From IMG/VR virus record IMGVR_UViG_3300032285_002458, positions 1 to 27,238 of that record: a DNA stretch of 27,238 nucleotides. One strand, given 5' to 3'. The notes beneath the pieces were generated by a model that was not told where the DNA came from, made no database searches, and saw nothing but the letters and a program-made list of their open reading frames with translations. The DNA is from a virus. The translations under genes and the position numbers were made by a program. The first letter of the stretch is position 1; each line of letters starts with the position of its first letter. This document shows positions 1 to 6,614 of this stretch, in pieces.

Positions 1-2
1 AA

Positions 3-164
3 TATAGACAAGACACAGACAGTATTACATTTATGCTTAATGACATGGGTATCCTTACACATGACGAGCATGATAAAATGGTTTTCCCAAGAGGGAAGTA
101 TAGAAGTTATAATCAAGTGGAATTCAATCCATTTGACAACACTGTACAAAGAGTATTTGACTAA
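3..164 (+). CDS. C-terminal fragment of an unknown protein
   Basis: Frame 3 is open from the left edge to a TAA at 162-164 and gives 53 residues with a protein-like composition, starting YRQDTDSITFMLND and ending NTVQRVFD. Frame 1 is also open for a while, but its translation is rich in Trp, Met and Ile and looks like a shadow. The start lies outside the window, so length and family cannot be judged. No motif is recognised. It is followed by 170 nt without a gene. Confidence 0.65.
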   Translation, partial: YRQDTDSITFMLNDMGILTHDEHDKMVFPRGKYRSYNQVEFNPFDNTVQRVFD

Positions 165-334
165 AAGCTTACAGTCCCAGAATGCTGAATAAAACCTTGT
201 ACCCTTGCCTCAGGGTTGGTCTAGACATAGATTACTTGCAAGTTGTGTAGCATATTAACTGGGAGGATTGTTTTCATGCATGACAAAGTAATCAGGGGGG
301 TTTTGCTGTACCAGAACAGCTAATTTTTATTATT
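165..334. other. Non-coding leader or intergenic region with small palindromes
   Basis: No convincing ORF is present; the longest ATG-started frame is about 20 codons. G+C is about 39% by hand count. Visible structure: a small hairpin ACCCT/AGGGT (201-216), the palindrome ACTTGCAAGT (234-243), the palindrome CATGCATG (275-282), and a hairpin GCTGT/ACAGC (305-320) followed by a T-rich run ending next to the ATG at 335. The last could be a weak terminator for the upstream gene or a leader hairpin of the helicase mRNA. No TAnnTTTG box was seen, and no tRNA T-loop. Confidence 0.4.
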
Positions 335-1426
335 ATGAACAAAAGAGAACAAATACAACAAGATGCTTTAACAATAGCTCTACAACAAAAACGTTGTGGA
401 TTAGCTGTAAGCATGGGTGTAGGTAAAACTCTTATTGGACTTAAATATGTAGATGAATTACAGGGGAAGAATATGAGGAAGCTAAAGGTGCTCGTTGTAG
501 CACCTAAGCTTTCCATATTTGATTCTTGGAAGAATGATGCAATTAAGTTTGATATAGATGTAGACAATGTAGAATTTACTACATACCTATCATTATATAA
601 AAAGAATCCTCATATATATGATATACTAGTGTTAGATGAATGTCATAGTTTATTACCAAGCTCTCTTCCGTTTTTAGAAATGTTTACAGGTAGAATACTA
701 GGACTAACAGGTACACCACCACGACATGTTAATTCCGAAAAGGGAATGTTAGTACACAAGTATTGTCCTATAATGTATAGATATACCACTGATGTAGCTG
801 TAGACGATGATATTTTAAACAACTATAAAATTATAGTGCATAAAATGAATCTGTCTTCAGACAATACAATTGAAGTGAAACTTAAAGACAAATCATTCTT
901 TACATCAGAGGCTAAGAATTATGCATATTGGACACAACGTATAATGGATTCTGCAAGTAAAAAACAAACACAGATAGCTGCCGTTATGAGAATGAAAGCT
1001 ATGATGGAGTTTAAAACTAAAGAAAAATATACAAAAGAACTTTTATCAGATATAGATGACAAATGTATAGTGTTTTGTAATACACAAGATCAAGCTGATC
1101 AAATGTGTAAGTATTCATATCATTCTAAAAACCCAGAGTCAGAAGATAACTTACAACAGTTTAAGAATGGAAATATATCAGAACTCAGTTGTGTATTACA
1201 ACTTAGTGAAGGTGTAAATATACCAGAACTTAGAGCAGGTGTAATTATGCATGCTTATGGTAATGAACGTAAAAGTTCTCAAAGAATAGGTAGGCTTCTA
1301 AGACTTAATCCGGATGAAACATCTGTTATTCATATACTATGTTATAAAGACACTGTAGATGAAAAATGGGTTGATGAAGCACTAAAAGATTTTGATCAAT
1401 CTAAAATAAAATATTTTAATGTATGA
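335..1426 (+). CDS. SF2 DNA/RNA helicase (DECH-box, SNF2/DEAD-like)
   Basis: A compact superfamily 2 helicase of 363 residues, expected to use ATP to translocate on or remodel nucleic acid during phage replication or repair. Visible motifs: Walker A MGVGKT (27-32), motif Ia-like VVAPKLS (54-60), motif II DECH (101-104), motif III LTGTP (124-128), motif V-like LSEGVNIPE (290-298) and motif VI QRIGRLLR (316-323). Both RecA-like lobes are therefore present with little extra sequence. An SNF2-type helicase is a common partner of uracil-DNA glycosylase in crAss-like phages, and UDG lies two genes away here. The ATG at 335 follows a T/A-rich leader; the stop overlaps the next start as ATGA. Annealing helicase, branch migration or repair roles cannot be told apart from sequence alone. 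Confidence 0.9.
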   Translation: MNKREQIQQDALTIALQQKRCGLAVSMGVGKTLIGLKYVDELQGKNMRKLKVLVVAPKLSIFDSWKNDAIKFDIDVDNVEFTTYLSLYKKNPHIYDILVLDECHSLLPSSLPFLEMFTGRILGLTGTPPRHVNSEKGMLVHKYCPIMYRYTTDVAVDDDILNNYKIIVHKMNLSSDNTIEVKLKDKSFFTSEAKNYAYWTQRIMDSASKKQTQIAAVMRMKAMMEFKTKEKYTKELLSDIDDKCIVFCNTQDQADQMCKYSYHSKNPESEDNLQQFKNGNISELSCVLQLSEGVNIPELRAGVIMHAYGNERKSSQRIGRLLRLNPDETSVIHILCYKDTVDEKWVDEALKDFDQSKIKYFNV

Positions 1427-1815
1427 GCCATTTAAACGGTAAGTATAAAAAAGAAAGAGGAATTCTTAAACCTCTCACTATAGGAGCTATGAAGCAATAT
1501 GAATTATTTGTATCTAGACTACCTGATGGGGCTATTGTAGAATTCTTCTATGAAGAACAACATGACGATGGTACACTACCACAGCTTGCTAAACTTCATG
1601 TTATGATTAAAGAATTAGCTACACACATAGGAGAGACATCAGAAAATATGAAACTTCTTATTAAAGACAGAGCTGGACTGTGTATAGCAAGAGAAGTTAG
1701 TGGTAAAGAATACTTTCTAGCTAAATCATTTGGTGATTGTTCTAGAGAAGAACTTTCACTTGCTATACAAGCAGCAATTGAGATTGGAGAACAGGTTGGG
1801 TTTATTCTTAACTAA
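1423..1815 (+). CDS. Unknown phage protein, helicase-coupled
   Basis: 130 residues, translationally coupled to the helicase by an ATGA overlap. The protein looks genuine: mixed alpha/beta composition, a central LPQLAKLHVMIKELATHIGET stretch and a well-formed C-terminal helix SREELSLAIQAAIEIGEQVG. I do not recognise a catalytic motif. The layout (a short beta start with LPDGAIVEFFYEE, then helices) is loosely like NinB-type phage recombination proteins, but this is a weak impression and not a call. Its last 8 nt overlap the 3' end of a convergent small gene on the other strand. Confidence 0.75.
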   Translation: MSHLNGKYKKERGILKPLTIGAMKQYELFVSRLPDGAIVEFFYEEQHDDGTLPQLAKLHVMIKELATHIGETSENMKLLIKDRAGLCIAREVSGKEYFLAKSFGDCSREELSLAIQAAIEIGEQVGFILN

Positions 1816-2086
1816 TTTTATCTACATCTTCTTCATAAACAAACCCTTGTGATATCCCTTCTTCTTCAATACTTTTTACAAGTAGTGATAATGTAAACAC
1901 AGTGTTCATCCAAGGTTCTGTTAATTCTTCTTTATTTTCTATTAAACTATGAAGATTTGCTAAATCCTCTTCTGTTTTACCTGCAGACACGTCTAATAAA
2001 GCATTTTGTATTCTTTTTATAAAAGCTGTACCCACTTTAATGGTGATTACAGCATCAGGTTTAAGCATTTTTATTTTATTACCCAT
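1808..2086 (-). CDS. Small antisense-oriented unknown protein (92 aa)
   Basis: A - strand gene inside a + strand block. The open frame extends upstream to 2218, but the extra part is Phe/Asn-rich and antisense to the UDG gene, so I start at the ATG at 2086 (MGNKIKMLKPDAVITIKVG). The 92-residue product is helical and acidic towards its end (VYEEDVDKIS), without TM segments. A near-consensus Bacteroidetes promoter sits just upstream (2105-2135) and supports the gene and this start. Function unknown; its own promoter suggests it is regulated apart from its neighbours. Confidence 0.75.
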   Translation of the reverse strand: MGNKIKMLKPDAVITIKVGTAFIKRIQNALLDVSAGKTEEDLANLHSLIENKEELTEPWMNTVFTLSLLVKSIEEEGISQGFVYEEDVDKIS

Positions 2087-2104
2087 AGTGTATATATTTT
2101 GTAA

Positions 2105-2135
2105 CAAATTTAAACAAAAATTGTGACAGAACAAA
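2105..2135 (-). promoter_or_regulatory. Bacteroidetes sigma-type promoter for the 1808-2086 gene
   Basis: On the - strand the sequence reads TTTG (2135-2132), 19 nt, TAAATTTG (2112-2105). This matches the known Bacteroidetes -33/-7 consensus TTTG-N19-21-TAnnTTTG at every fixed position. Transcription would begin near 2098, about a dozen nt before the ATG at 2086. The -33 element lies within the first codons of the divergent UDG gene, so polymerase bound here could interfere with UDG transcription. Confidence 0.7.
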
Positions 2136-2845
2136 TTAATCTTGAAGAAGTTAAACTTAAGATGATAGAAAAGCTTCAACCATCTGGTTGGGCTCATATG
2201 CTTAGAGGATTTGTACAAAGCTCAGACTTTGATAAAATCCTTAACACACTATATAAATTAAGAGAAGAAGGTAAAAGATTTACTCCTCCTCTTAAAAATG
2301 TATTTAATGCATTTGAAAAATGTCCTATAAAAGGTTTAAGGGTGGTTCTTGTAGGTCAAGATCCCTATCCTTACATCAACGTGGCTGATGGTCTTGCATT
2401 CTCATGCAGCATCACAGGAAAACCACAACCAAGTTTAAAATTTATTCAACATTCTATTACACAGACAGTGTATGATAATGATGAAACTATCCAACACAAT
2501 CCTGATTTAACAAGATGGGCAGAACAAGGAGTGTTACTTCTTAACTCAGCTCTCACTTGTGAAATAGATAAGGTGGGATCTCACACTCCCATATGGAAAG
2601 ATTTCATTTCATATCTAATTGACATGTTGAATTTTACAGACAGTGGACTAGTATTCATCCTACTAGGTAAACAAGCACAAGAATTAGAAGGATTAATTGG
2701 TCCTAATCACTATGTTCTTAAAGCATCTCATCCAGCATCAGCAGCCCACAATGGTACAAACGTTTGGGATTGTAACAATGTGTGGAATGAAGCTAATAGA
2801 ATTATAGAAGGAAACAACGGACCGGAATTTAAAATCAATTGGTAA
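2123..2845 (+). CDS. ung: Uracil-DNA glycosylase, family 1
   Basis: Removes uracil from DNA by cutting the N-glycosidic bond, starting base excision repair. The 240-residue product has the family 1 signatures: water-activating motif GQDPYP (78-83, D80), uracil-binding LLLNSALT (138-145), LGKQAQ (181-186) and the HPS-loop equivalent HPASAAH (203-209, H203). Length is normal (E. coli Ung 229). The start is uncertain: GTG at 2123 gives MTEQINLEEV, which resembles a normal N-terminus, while the ATG at 2162 would remove 13 residues. A- and T-rich sequence rather than a Shine-Dalgarno site precedes both. UDG is a recurrent gene of crAss-like phages and may protect the AT-rich genome or shape nucleotide composition. 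Confidence 0.95.
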   Translation: MTEQINLEEVKLKMIEKLQPSGWAHMLRGFVQSSDFDKILNTLYKLREEGKRFTPPLKNVFNAFEKCPIKGLRVVLVGQDPYPYINVADGLAFSCSITGKPQPSLKFIQHSITQTVYDNDETIQHNPDLTRWAEQGVLLLNSALTCEIDKVGSHTPIWKDFISYLIDMLNFTDSGLVFILLGKQAQELEGLIGPNHYVLKASHPASAAHNGTNVWDCNNVWNEANRIIEGNNGPEFKINW

Positions 2846-2864
2846 AAAATTAAAAACAATTAAC

Positions 2865-3221
2865 ATGGCAATTCAAAAAGTAGACTTAACTGTAAGTCAA
2901 TTAGTAAGTGATCTTAATGATGGTTTTACATGGCTTAAGAAAGATGACTTAGGTTATGGATCTATAGAAGAAAAATATAAAGCTAATCCTATAGAAATAG
3001 CAAAGATTAGAAAACATCCAGCTCTTAAAGATGCAGAGACTAGTATTACAATATTTAACATTATAGATGATACAAAGAATGATACAACCACCTCTACCAA
3101 AGAATCTTCATCTAGAAGGACAGATAGTAATGTTCAACAACCAGTATTGGCAATGGAACAGAGTAACACAGGAGTGGATGTTAATGAATCAACTGCAGCA
3201 GACATCTTTGCAAACCTCTAA
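2865..3221 (+). CDS. Unknown protein with a disordered Ser/Thr-rich tail
   Basis: 118 residues. The first ~70 are ordered and helical (VDLTVSQLVSDLNDGFTWL, then a KYKANPIEIAKIRKHP region). From about residue 72 the sequence becomes Thr/Ser/Asn/Asp-rich and probably disordered, ending STAADIFANL. An A-rich tract precedes the ATG. It lies between UDG and the AAA+ gene, 20 nt before the latter's preferred start. Another frame is open across its last 155 nt (see findings). No family is recognised. Confidence 0.7.
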   Translation: MAIQKVDLTVSQLVSDLNDGFTWLKKDDLGYGSIEEKYKANPIEIAKIRKHPALKDAETSITIFNIIDDTKNDTTTSTKESSSRRTDSNVQQPVLAMEQSNTGVDVNESTAADIFANL

Positions 3222-3240
3222 CAATGATCCTCTTAGAATT

Positions 3241-4854
3241 ATGAGTACAAGACCAAGTCCTACAGAAAGTGCTACATGGTATGAACCAGGCACAATTAAA
3301 CAAGGTAATGATGGAAGAATGTACACTATAAGTGTTACTAATGGTGGTGCACATAGATGGGTACCAGCACCACATAACTTATATAGTTCAGTAGAAATTA
3401 AGAGTCCTAGACATCCTGCATTTAATATTACTGCAAACTCAACATATGGAGCTCATATAAATTCTCAATATAAATTTAAAGTAGGAGATAGAGTAAAAGT
3501 AATACAACATGGATTAGGAGTAGGTCCAGAAGATGCTGGAGTAGAAGTAATTGTTATAGAAACAGGAAACTATTCAGGTAATCCAGGGTATAAAGTATCA
3601 CCTCCTATAGGTAATAGTCAACAATATTCTGATGGACATTACCATGGATACGATGGATTCATAGGAGAACAAACATTTGAACTTGTAGAACAACCAATTA
3701 TTCAACAAACAATAACAAAACCCCGTAACATGGCAAAAGCAGTAAAGTCTATCACTAAGAAGACTACACAGGAAGTAAGAAACATTGAAACTTCTTTGAT
3801 TAACAAGGAAGAGGTATTTAAAATGCTAGCATTAGCAGAAGCTACAGGATTACCATTATTATTGGTAGGAAACCCAGGAGTAGCTAAAACCAAAACTATT
3901 ATAGAATATGCCAAAGCTTGGTTAAACAAGGATGGTAAAATGACTGCAGATGATTTTGCAAACAAAATGTATGTACTAGAAACTGACGAGGGTACTAAAG
4001 CATCAGAGATTAAAGGTATCCCAGACTTAGGTAAGTTGTTCACTGATAACAAATATGAACTTAGCACTCCTATTGCAGATGCTGAGATTGTTGTAATCAA
4101 TGAGGTGGATAAAGCTAGCTCAGCTATCAGAAATGCTATGTTGGGTGTAATGAACGAGAAGTTCTTATTTAATGGTAAGCACAAGATTCCATGTAAATGG
4201 AAATTGTTTGTAGCCACTTGTAATGAAATTCCTAAAGAAGAAATAGGAAGTCCATTCTGGGATAGATTTATGTTGAAGATGACTGTAAACCGTGTAACCA
4301 CAGGTGAGCTTGTAAAGTATTATGAGAAAGGTGCTAGAGACTATCGTGAGAAGTTTTCTATTGGTATTCCTAATAAGGCTGAGATGGCTAATTTAGAAGT
4401 TCCAGTTAAGAAAATGGAGAAATATCTTGAGGTGGGCTATCAAGCAAGTTCAGATCGTACATTAACTTTTGTACCAAGTTTGGCTAAAGCTGTAAGTTAC
4501 ATTTGGGATATTAGTATTGACAAAGCTTTGGTGAAAACAGCTCAGATAATGATTGGACAAACTGCTGGTTCTGAATTACAGAATAAGTTGATGAGTCCGG
4601 AAGTTAAGGCTGTAATGTCTAAAGTGGAGATGTTACGTTCTCATAACAGCAATGAATCTCTTGAGCTAGCAGTAGCTGAGATTGAAAGCTTGATTAATGC
4701 ATACACTTCTAGAGGTGTAATGGATGAAGGTCAAGTGGAAGAGATAGAAATATCTATGCAGTATCTTTTAGCTGATCATCCAGCTCGTAAAGACTATCAG
4801 TCTTCAGAAGAGTTTGATGCTATGTTAGAAGATTCTCCTGAATCAGCATTCTAA
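3241..4854 (+). CDS. MoxR-type AAA+ ATPase with KOW/SH3-like N-terminal region
   Basis: 537 residues from the chosen ATG. Residues ~1-50 hold an aromatic motif (WYEPG...MYTISVTNGGAHRWVP), ~76-150 a beta-rich SH3/KOW-like segment beginning YKFKVGDRVKV, and ~190-400 the AAA+ module: Walker A GNPGVAKT (210-217), Walker B IVVINEVD (283-290), sensor 1 FVATCNE (323-329) and a DRF motif (341-343). The NE in Walker B and overall pattern fit MoxR ATPases, which with VWA partners remodel or activate target proteins. A VWA gene follows directly. The frame stays open upstream to 3067 in overlap with the previous gene; ATG 3241 is chosen for minimal overlap. An in-frame ATG at 3730 could give an ATPase-only form. 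Confidence 0.85.
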   Translation: MSTRPSPTESATWYEPGTIKQGNDGRMYTISVTNGGAHRWVPAPHNLYSSVEIKSPRHPAFNITANSTYGAHINSQYKFKVGDRVKVIQHGLGVGPEDAGVEVIVIETGNYSGNPGYKVSPPIGNSQQYSDGHYHGYDGFIGEQTFELVEQPIIQQTITKPRNMAKAVKSITKKTTQEVRNIETSLINKEEVFKMLALAEATGLPLLLVGNPGVAKTKTIIEYAKAWLNKDGKMTADDFANKMYVLETDEGTKASEIKGIPDLGKLFTDNKYELSTPIADAEIVVINEVDKASSAIRNAMLGVMNEKFLFNGKHKIPCKWKLFVATCNEIPKEEIGSPFWDRFMLKMTVNRVTTGELVKYYEKGARDYREKFSIGIPNKAEMANLEVPVKKMEKYLEVGYQASSDRTLTFVPSLAKAVSYIWDISIDKALVKTAQIMIGQTAGSELQNKLMSPEVKAVMSKVEMLRSHNSNESLELAVAEIESLINAYTSRGVMDEGQVEEIEISMQYLLADHPARKDYQSSEEFDAMLEDSPESAF

Positions 4855-4860
4855 TAAACT

Positions 4861-4898
4861 AATAAAGGGGGTACTACTTTTTGGTACCCCTTTATTTT
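4861..4898 (+). terminator. Intrinsic terminator between the MoxR and VWA genes
   Basis: AATAAAGGGGGTAC (4861-4874) pairs with GTACCCCTTTATT (4884-4896), leaving one bulged G and a loop of about 9 nt, then a T run. It begins 6 nt after the AAA+ stop and ends 13 nt before the VWA start. The flanking A and T runs could let it work in both directions. Confidence 0.7.
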
Positions 4899-4910
4899 AA
4901 ATTAATAATT

Positions 4911-6416
4911 ATGGCAGGTAAAAGTTACAAGAATGTATATACCATTCTAGAGAAAGTAAAGAAGGGAGAAATCAAATCCCATTATAAAACAGATGAAGGT
5001 TTATTTGGAAAAGTGAATTTCTATAAAAAACCAGATATTGTCACACCAAATCTTCACTATTTAGATGAAGCTAGAATAGATTCTATTATGAGAACTCATA
5101 TAGAAAACAAAGATTCATACAAAGAAACATTTGATAGATTCAGAAGTGGTTCTGCGTATAGAAAAGTTCCAGATGATAAGAAACCAGATTTTAATAAATT
5201 CTATGCTGAGGTTGCTGATATTTATAAGAATAAGTTTCCTAAACATTTAGCTAGAGACATTTTCAAGATGTACTATAATAAAATAGAAAAGCTTGAATTT
5301 GAAAACAGAGATGAAAAAAACCACAGTAAATTTAAGTTTTTAGAAAGAGCTAATAATCCTGTAGGTAAAATCATGTCAGAAAATAGTCAGCTTAAATCTG
5401 CTATTTTTATGAAGAACATTGTAGGATATTATGTTTCACAACTTGCTATGTTAAAGTTTCAAGATGAACAAGCAGCTGAAGATATAATGAACAATCTTAA
5501 AAATGGTGGAAATGAGTTTAGTAATGACAAAGCAGATGATGCAATGGATAAAATGCTAGACAACGCTCTATCTAAAAACATGTTAGAGCAAGCTGTTAAT
5601 GATGCACAGAATACATGTAAAACACTTGATGAAGCAATGTCTGATGAGCAACAGGATCAAATGTTTGAGTCTTCTAACAGAAGTGAAGAAGCTTCTAAAC
5701 TAGATGGTCAGTTCTTAAATAGAATAGCCAAAGACATCCAAAGAGTTAAGCTTTCTTTAGGCAATCTTAAAGAGAAGATTAAAAAGCTAATGGATAAATC
5801 TGCTAGTTATTTTTCTGCTAAAGAAGAAACTACGTATGATGATTTGTTCAATTCTGACAATATTGGAGGTCTTGATGATTTTATGTTGTTACATCCTAGT
5901 CTTAGAAAGATAATGATTGAAGATGTAATGATTAAAGACACCAAAAAAGTGGGTAAGATAGATCTTTATATAGATATATCAGGATCCATGGCTTCAGATT
6001 GTGGTGTTAAAACAGATGATGGATCCTATATCAGCAAGCTTGATTTCTGTAAATCTTTTGCATATAAGCTTAAAGAAATGGATATGTTGAATGACATCTA
6101 CACCTTTGAGAATGTTGTAAGAAAGATTGGTAGTGATCTTGTAAGTATTGCAATGATAGATGACAGAGGTGGTACAGATATTGATAAAGCTGTATCCAAA
6201 GTTGTAAAGAATGGCTTAAATGCTATTATTATTACAGATGCAGAAGATCATTGCTCTATTTATTCTGATAAGGCATTCTTTATTGGTGTACAGGGATCTA
6301 GATTTAGTGGATTCCGTGATGAGGTGATTAAAGAATATTCTGAAAAAGAACAAGTGATTGTATTCAATGGAACCACCATTAGTAAAGTGGACCAAAGAGG
6401 TTTCATAATAAAATAG
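4911..6416 (+). CDS. VWA-domain protein, partner of the MoxR ATPase
   Basis: 501 residues. The upstream extension to 4881 lies in the terminator, so the start is ATG 4911 (MAGKSYKNVYT). Residues ~1-340 are helical, charged and probably coiled-coil rich (an NQLKSAIFMKNIVGYY-type helix, then an Asp/Glu/Asn-rich linker). The last ~150 residues form a VWA domain with a metal-ion site: DISGS (near 355), the Thr of GGTDID (near 420) and the Asp of IITDAED (near 440). The order of a long helical region followed by a C-terminal VWA resembles the VWA partners of MoxR ATPases (CoxE, ViaA, NorD types), which act as adaptors for the AAA+ ring. The target in the phage cycle is unknown. The stop is TAG. 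Confidence 0.85.
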   Translation: MAGKSYKNVYTILEKVKKGEIKSHYKTDEGLFGKVNFYKKPDIVTPNLHYLDEARIDSIMRTHIENKDSYKETFDRFRSGSAYRKVPDDKKPDFNKFYAEVADIYKNKFPKHLARDIFKMYYNKIEKLEFENRDEKNHSKFKFLERANNPVGKIMSENSQLKSAIFMKNIVGYYVSQLAMLKFQDEQAAEDIMNNLKNGGNEFSNDKADDAMDKMLDNALSKNMLEQAVNDAQNTCKTLDEAMSDEQQDQMFESSNRSEEASKLDGQFLNRIAKDIQRVKLSLGNLKEKIKKLMDKSASYFSAKEETTYDDLFNSDNIGGLDDFMLLHPSLRKIMIEDVMIKDTKKVGKIDLYIDISGSMASDCGVKTDDGSYISKLDFCKSFAYKLKEMDMLNDIYTFENVVRKIGSDLVSIAMIDDRGGTDIDKAVSKVVKNGLNAIIITDAEDHCSIYSDKAFFIGVQGSRFSGFRDEVIKEYSEKEQVIVFNGTTISKVDQRGFIIK

Positions 6417-6443
6417 TCATAGGGGGTTATGATGAAAACTAGT

Positions 6444-6473
6444 AGAGAGCTTCACATTTCTGTGAGGCTCTCT
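6444..6473. terminator. Hairpin between convergent transcription units
   Basis: A 12-bp stem: AGAGAGCTTCAC (6444-6455) pairs with GTGAGGCTCTCT (6462-6473) with one U-G wobble when read on the + strand; loop ATTTCT. It lies between the VWA stop at 6416 and the end of the convergent - strand operon at 6481. The tail is not a clean T run in either direction, so it may be a weak terminator or a 3'-end stabilising hairpin. Confidence 0.6.
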
Positions 6474-6480
6474 CATTAGT

Positions 6481-6603
6481 TTAACGTCCTTGTCCTATGT
6501 ATTTTTTGGGTCTAGGATTATGTTTATTGAAACTCTTTTTAGCAGATCCTGTTTTACGTCTACCAAATGTAAGTTTTCTAGTATCTCCTGTTGATTTAGC
6601 CAT
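6481..6603 (-). CDS. 40-aa very basic small protein
   Basis: Complete - strand frame from ATG 6603 to TAA 6481: begins MAKSTGDTRKLTFGRRKT and ends RPKKYIGQGR. About a third of residues are Lys or Arg and almost none are acidic, which suggests nucleic-acid or virion binding. It is the last gene of the fibre/lysis operon, 11 nt after the collagen-like fibre gene, and ends 8 nt before the convergent hairpin. The size, tidy start and composition argue for a real gene. No family recognised. Confidence 0.6.
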   Translation of the reverse strand: MAKSTGDTRKLTFGRRKTGSAKKSFNKHNPRPKKYIGQGR

Positions 6604-6614
6604 TATACTATATT

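Noticed and set aside
165-334. A possible tRNA in the leader, since related phages often carry tRNAs.
   Set aside because: No T-loop (GTTCRANNC) or paired acceptor and anticodon arms could be found on either strand.
1808-2218. The full 136-aa version of the small antisense gene.
   Set aside because: Residues upstream of the ATG at 2086 are antisense to UDG codons and would lie upstream of the mapped promoter position.
3702-4301. A 199-residue - strand open frame opposite the MoxR ATPase gene.
   Set aside because: It is antisense to the conserved Walker A to sensor 1 region, its product is a hydrophobic Ile/Leu/Ser-rich sequence as expected of a shadow, and there is no promoter or start context.
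4881-4910. A longer N-terminus for the VWA protein.
   Set aside because: The added codons are made of the terminator's right arm and T run.
6430-6480. A 16-codon frame spanning the hairpin after the VWA gene.
   Set aside because: It is the hairpin itself read as protein, too short, with no coding character.
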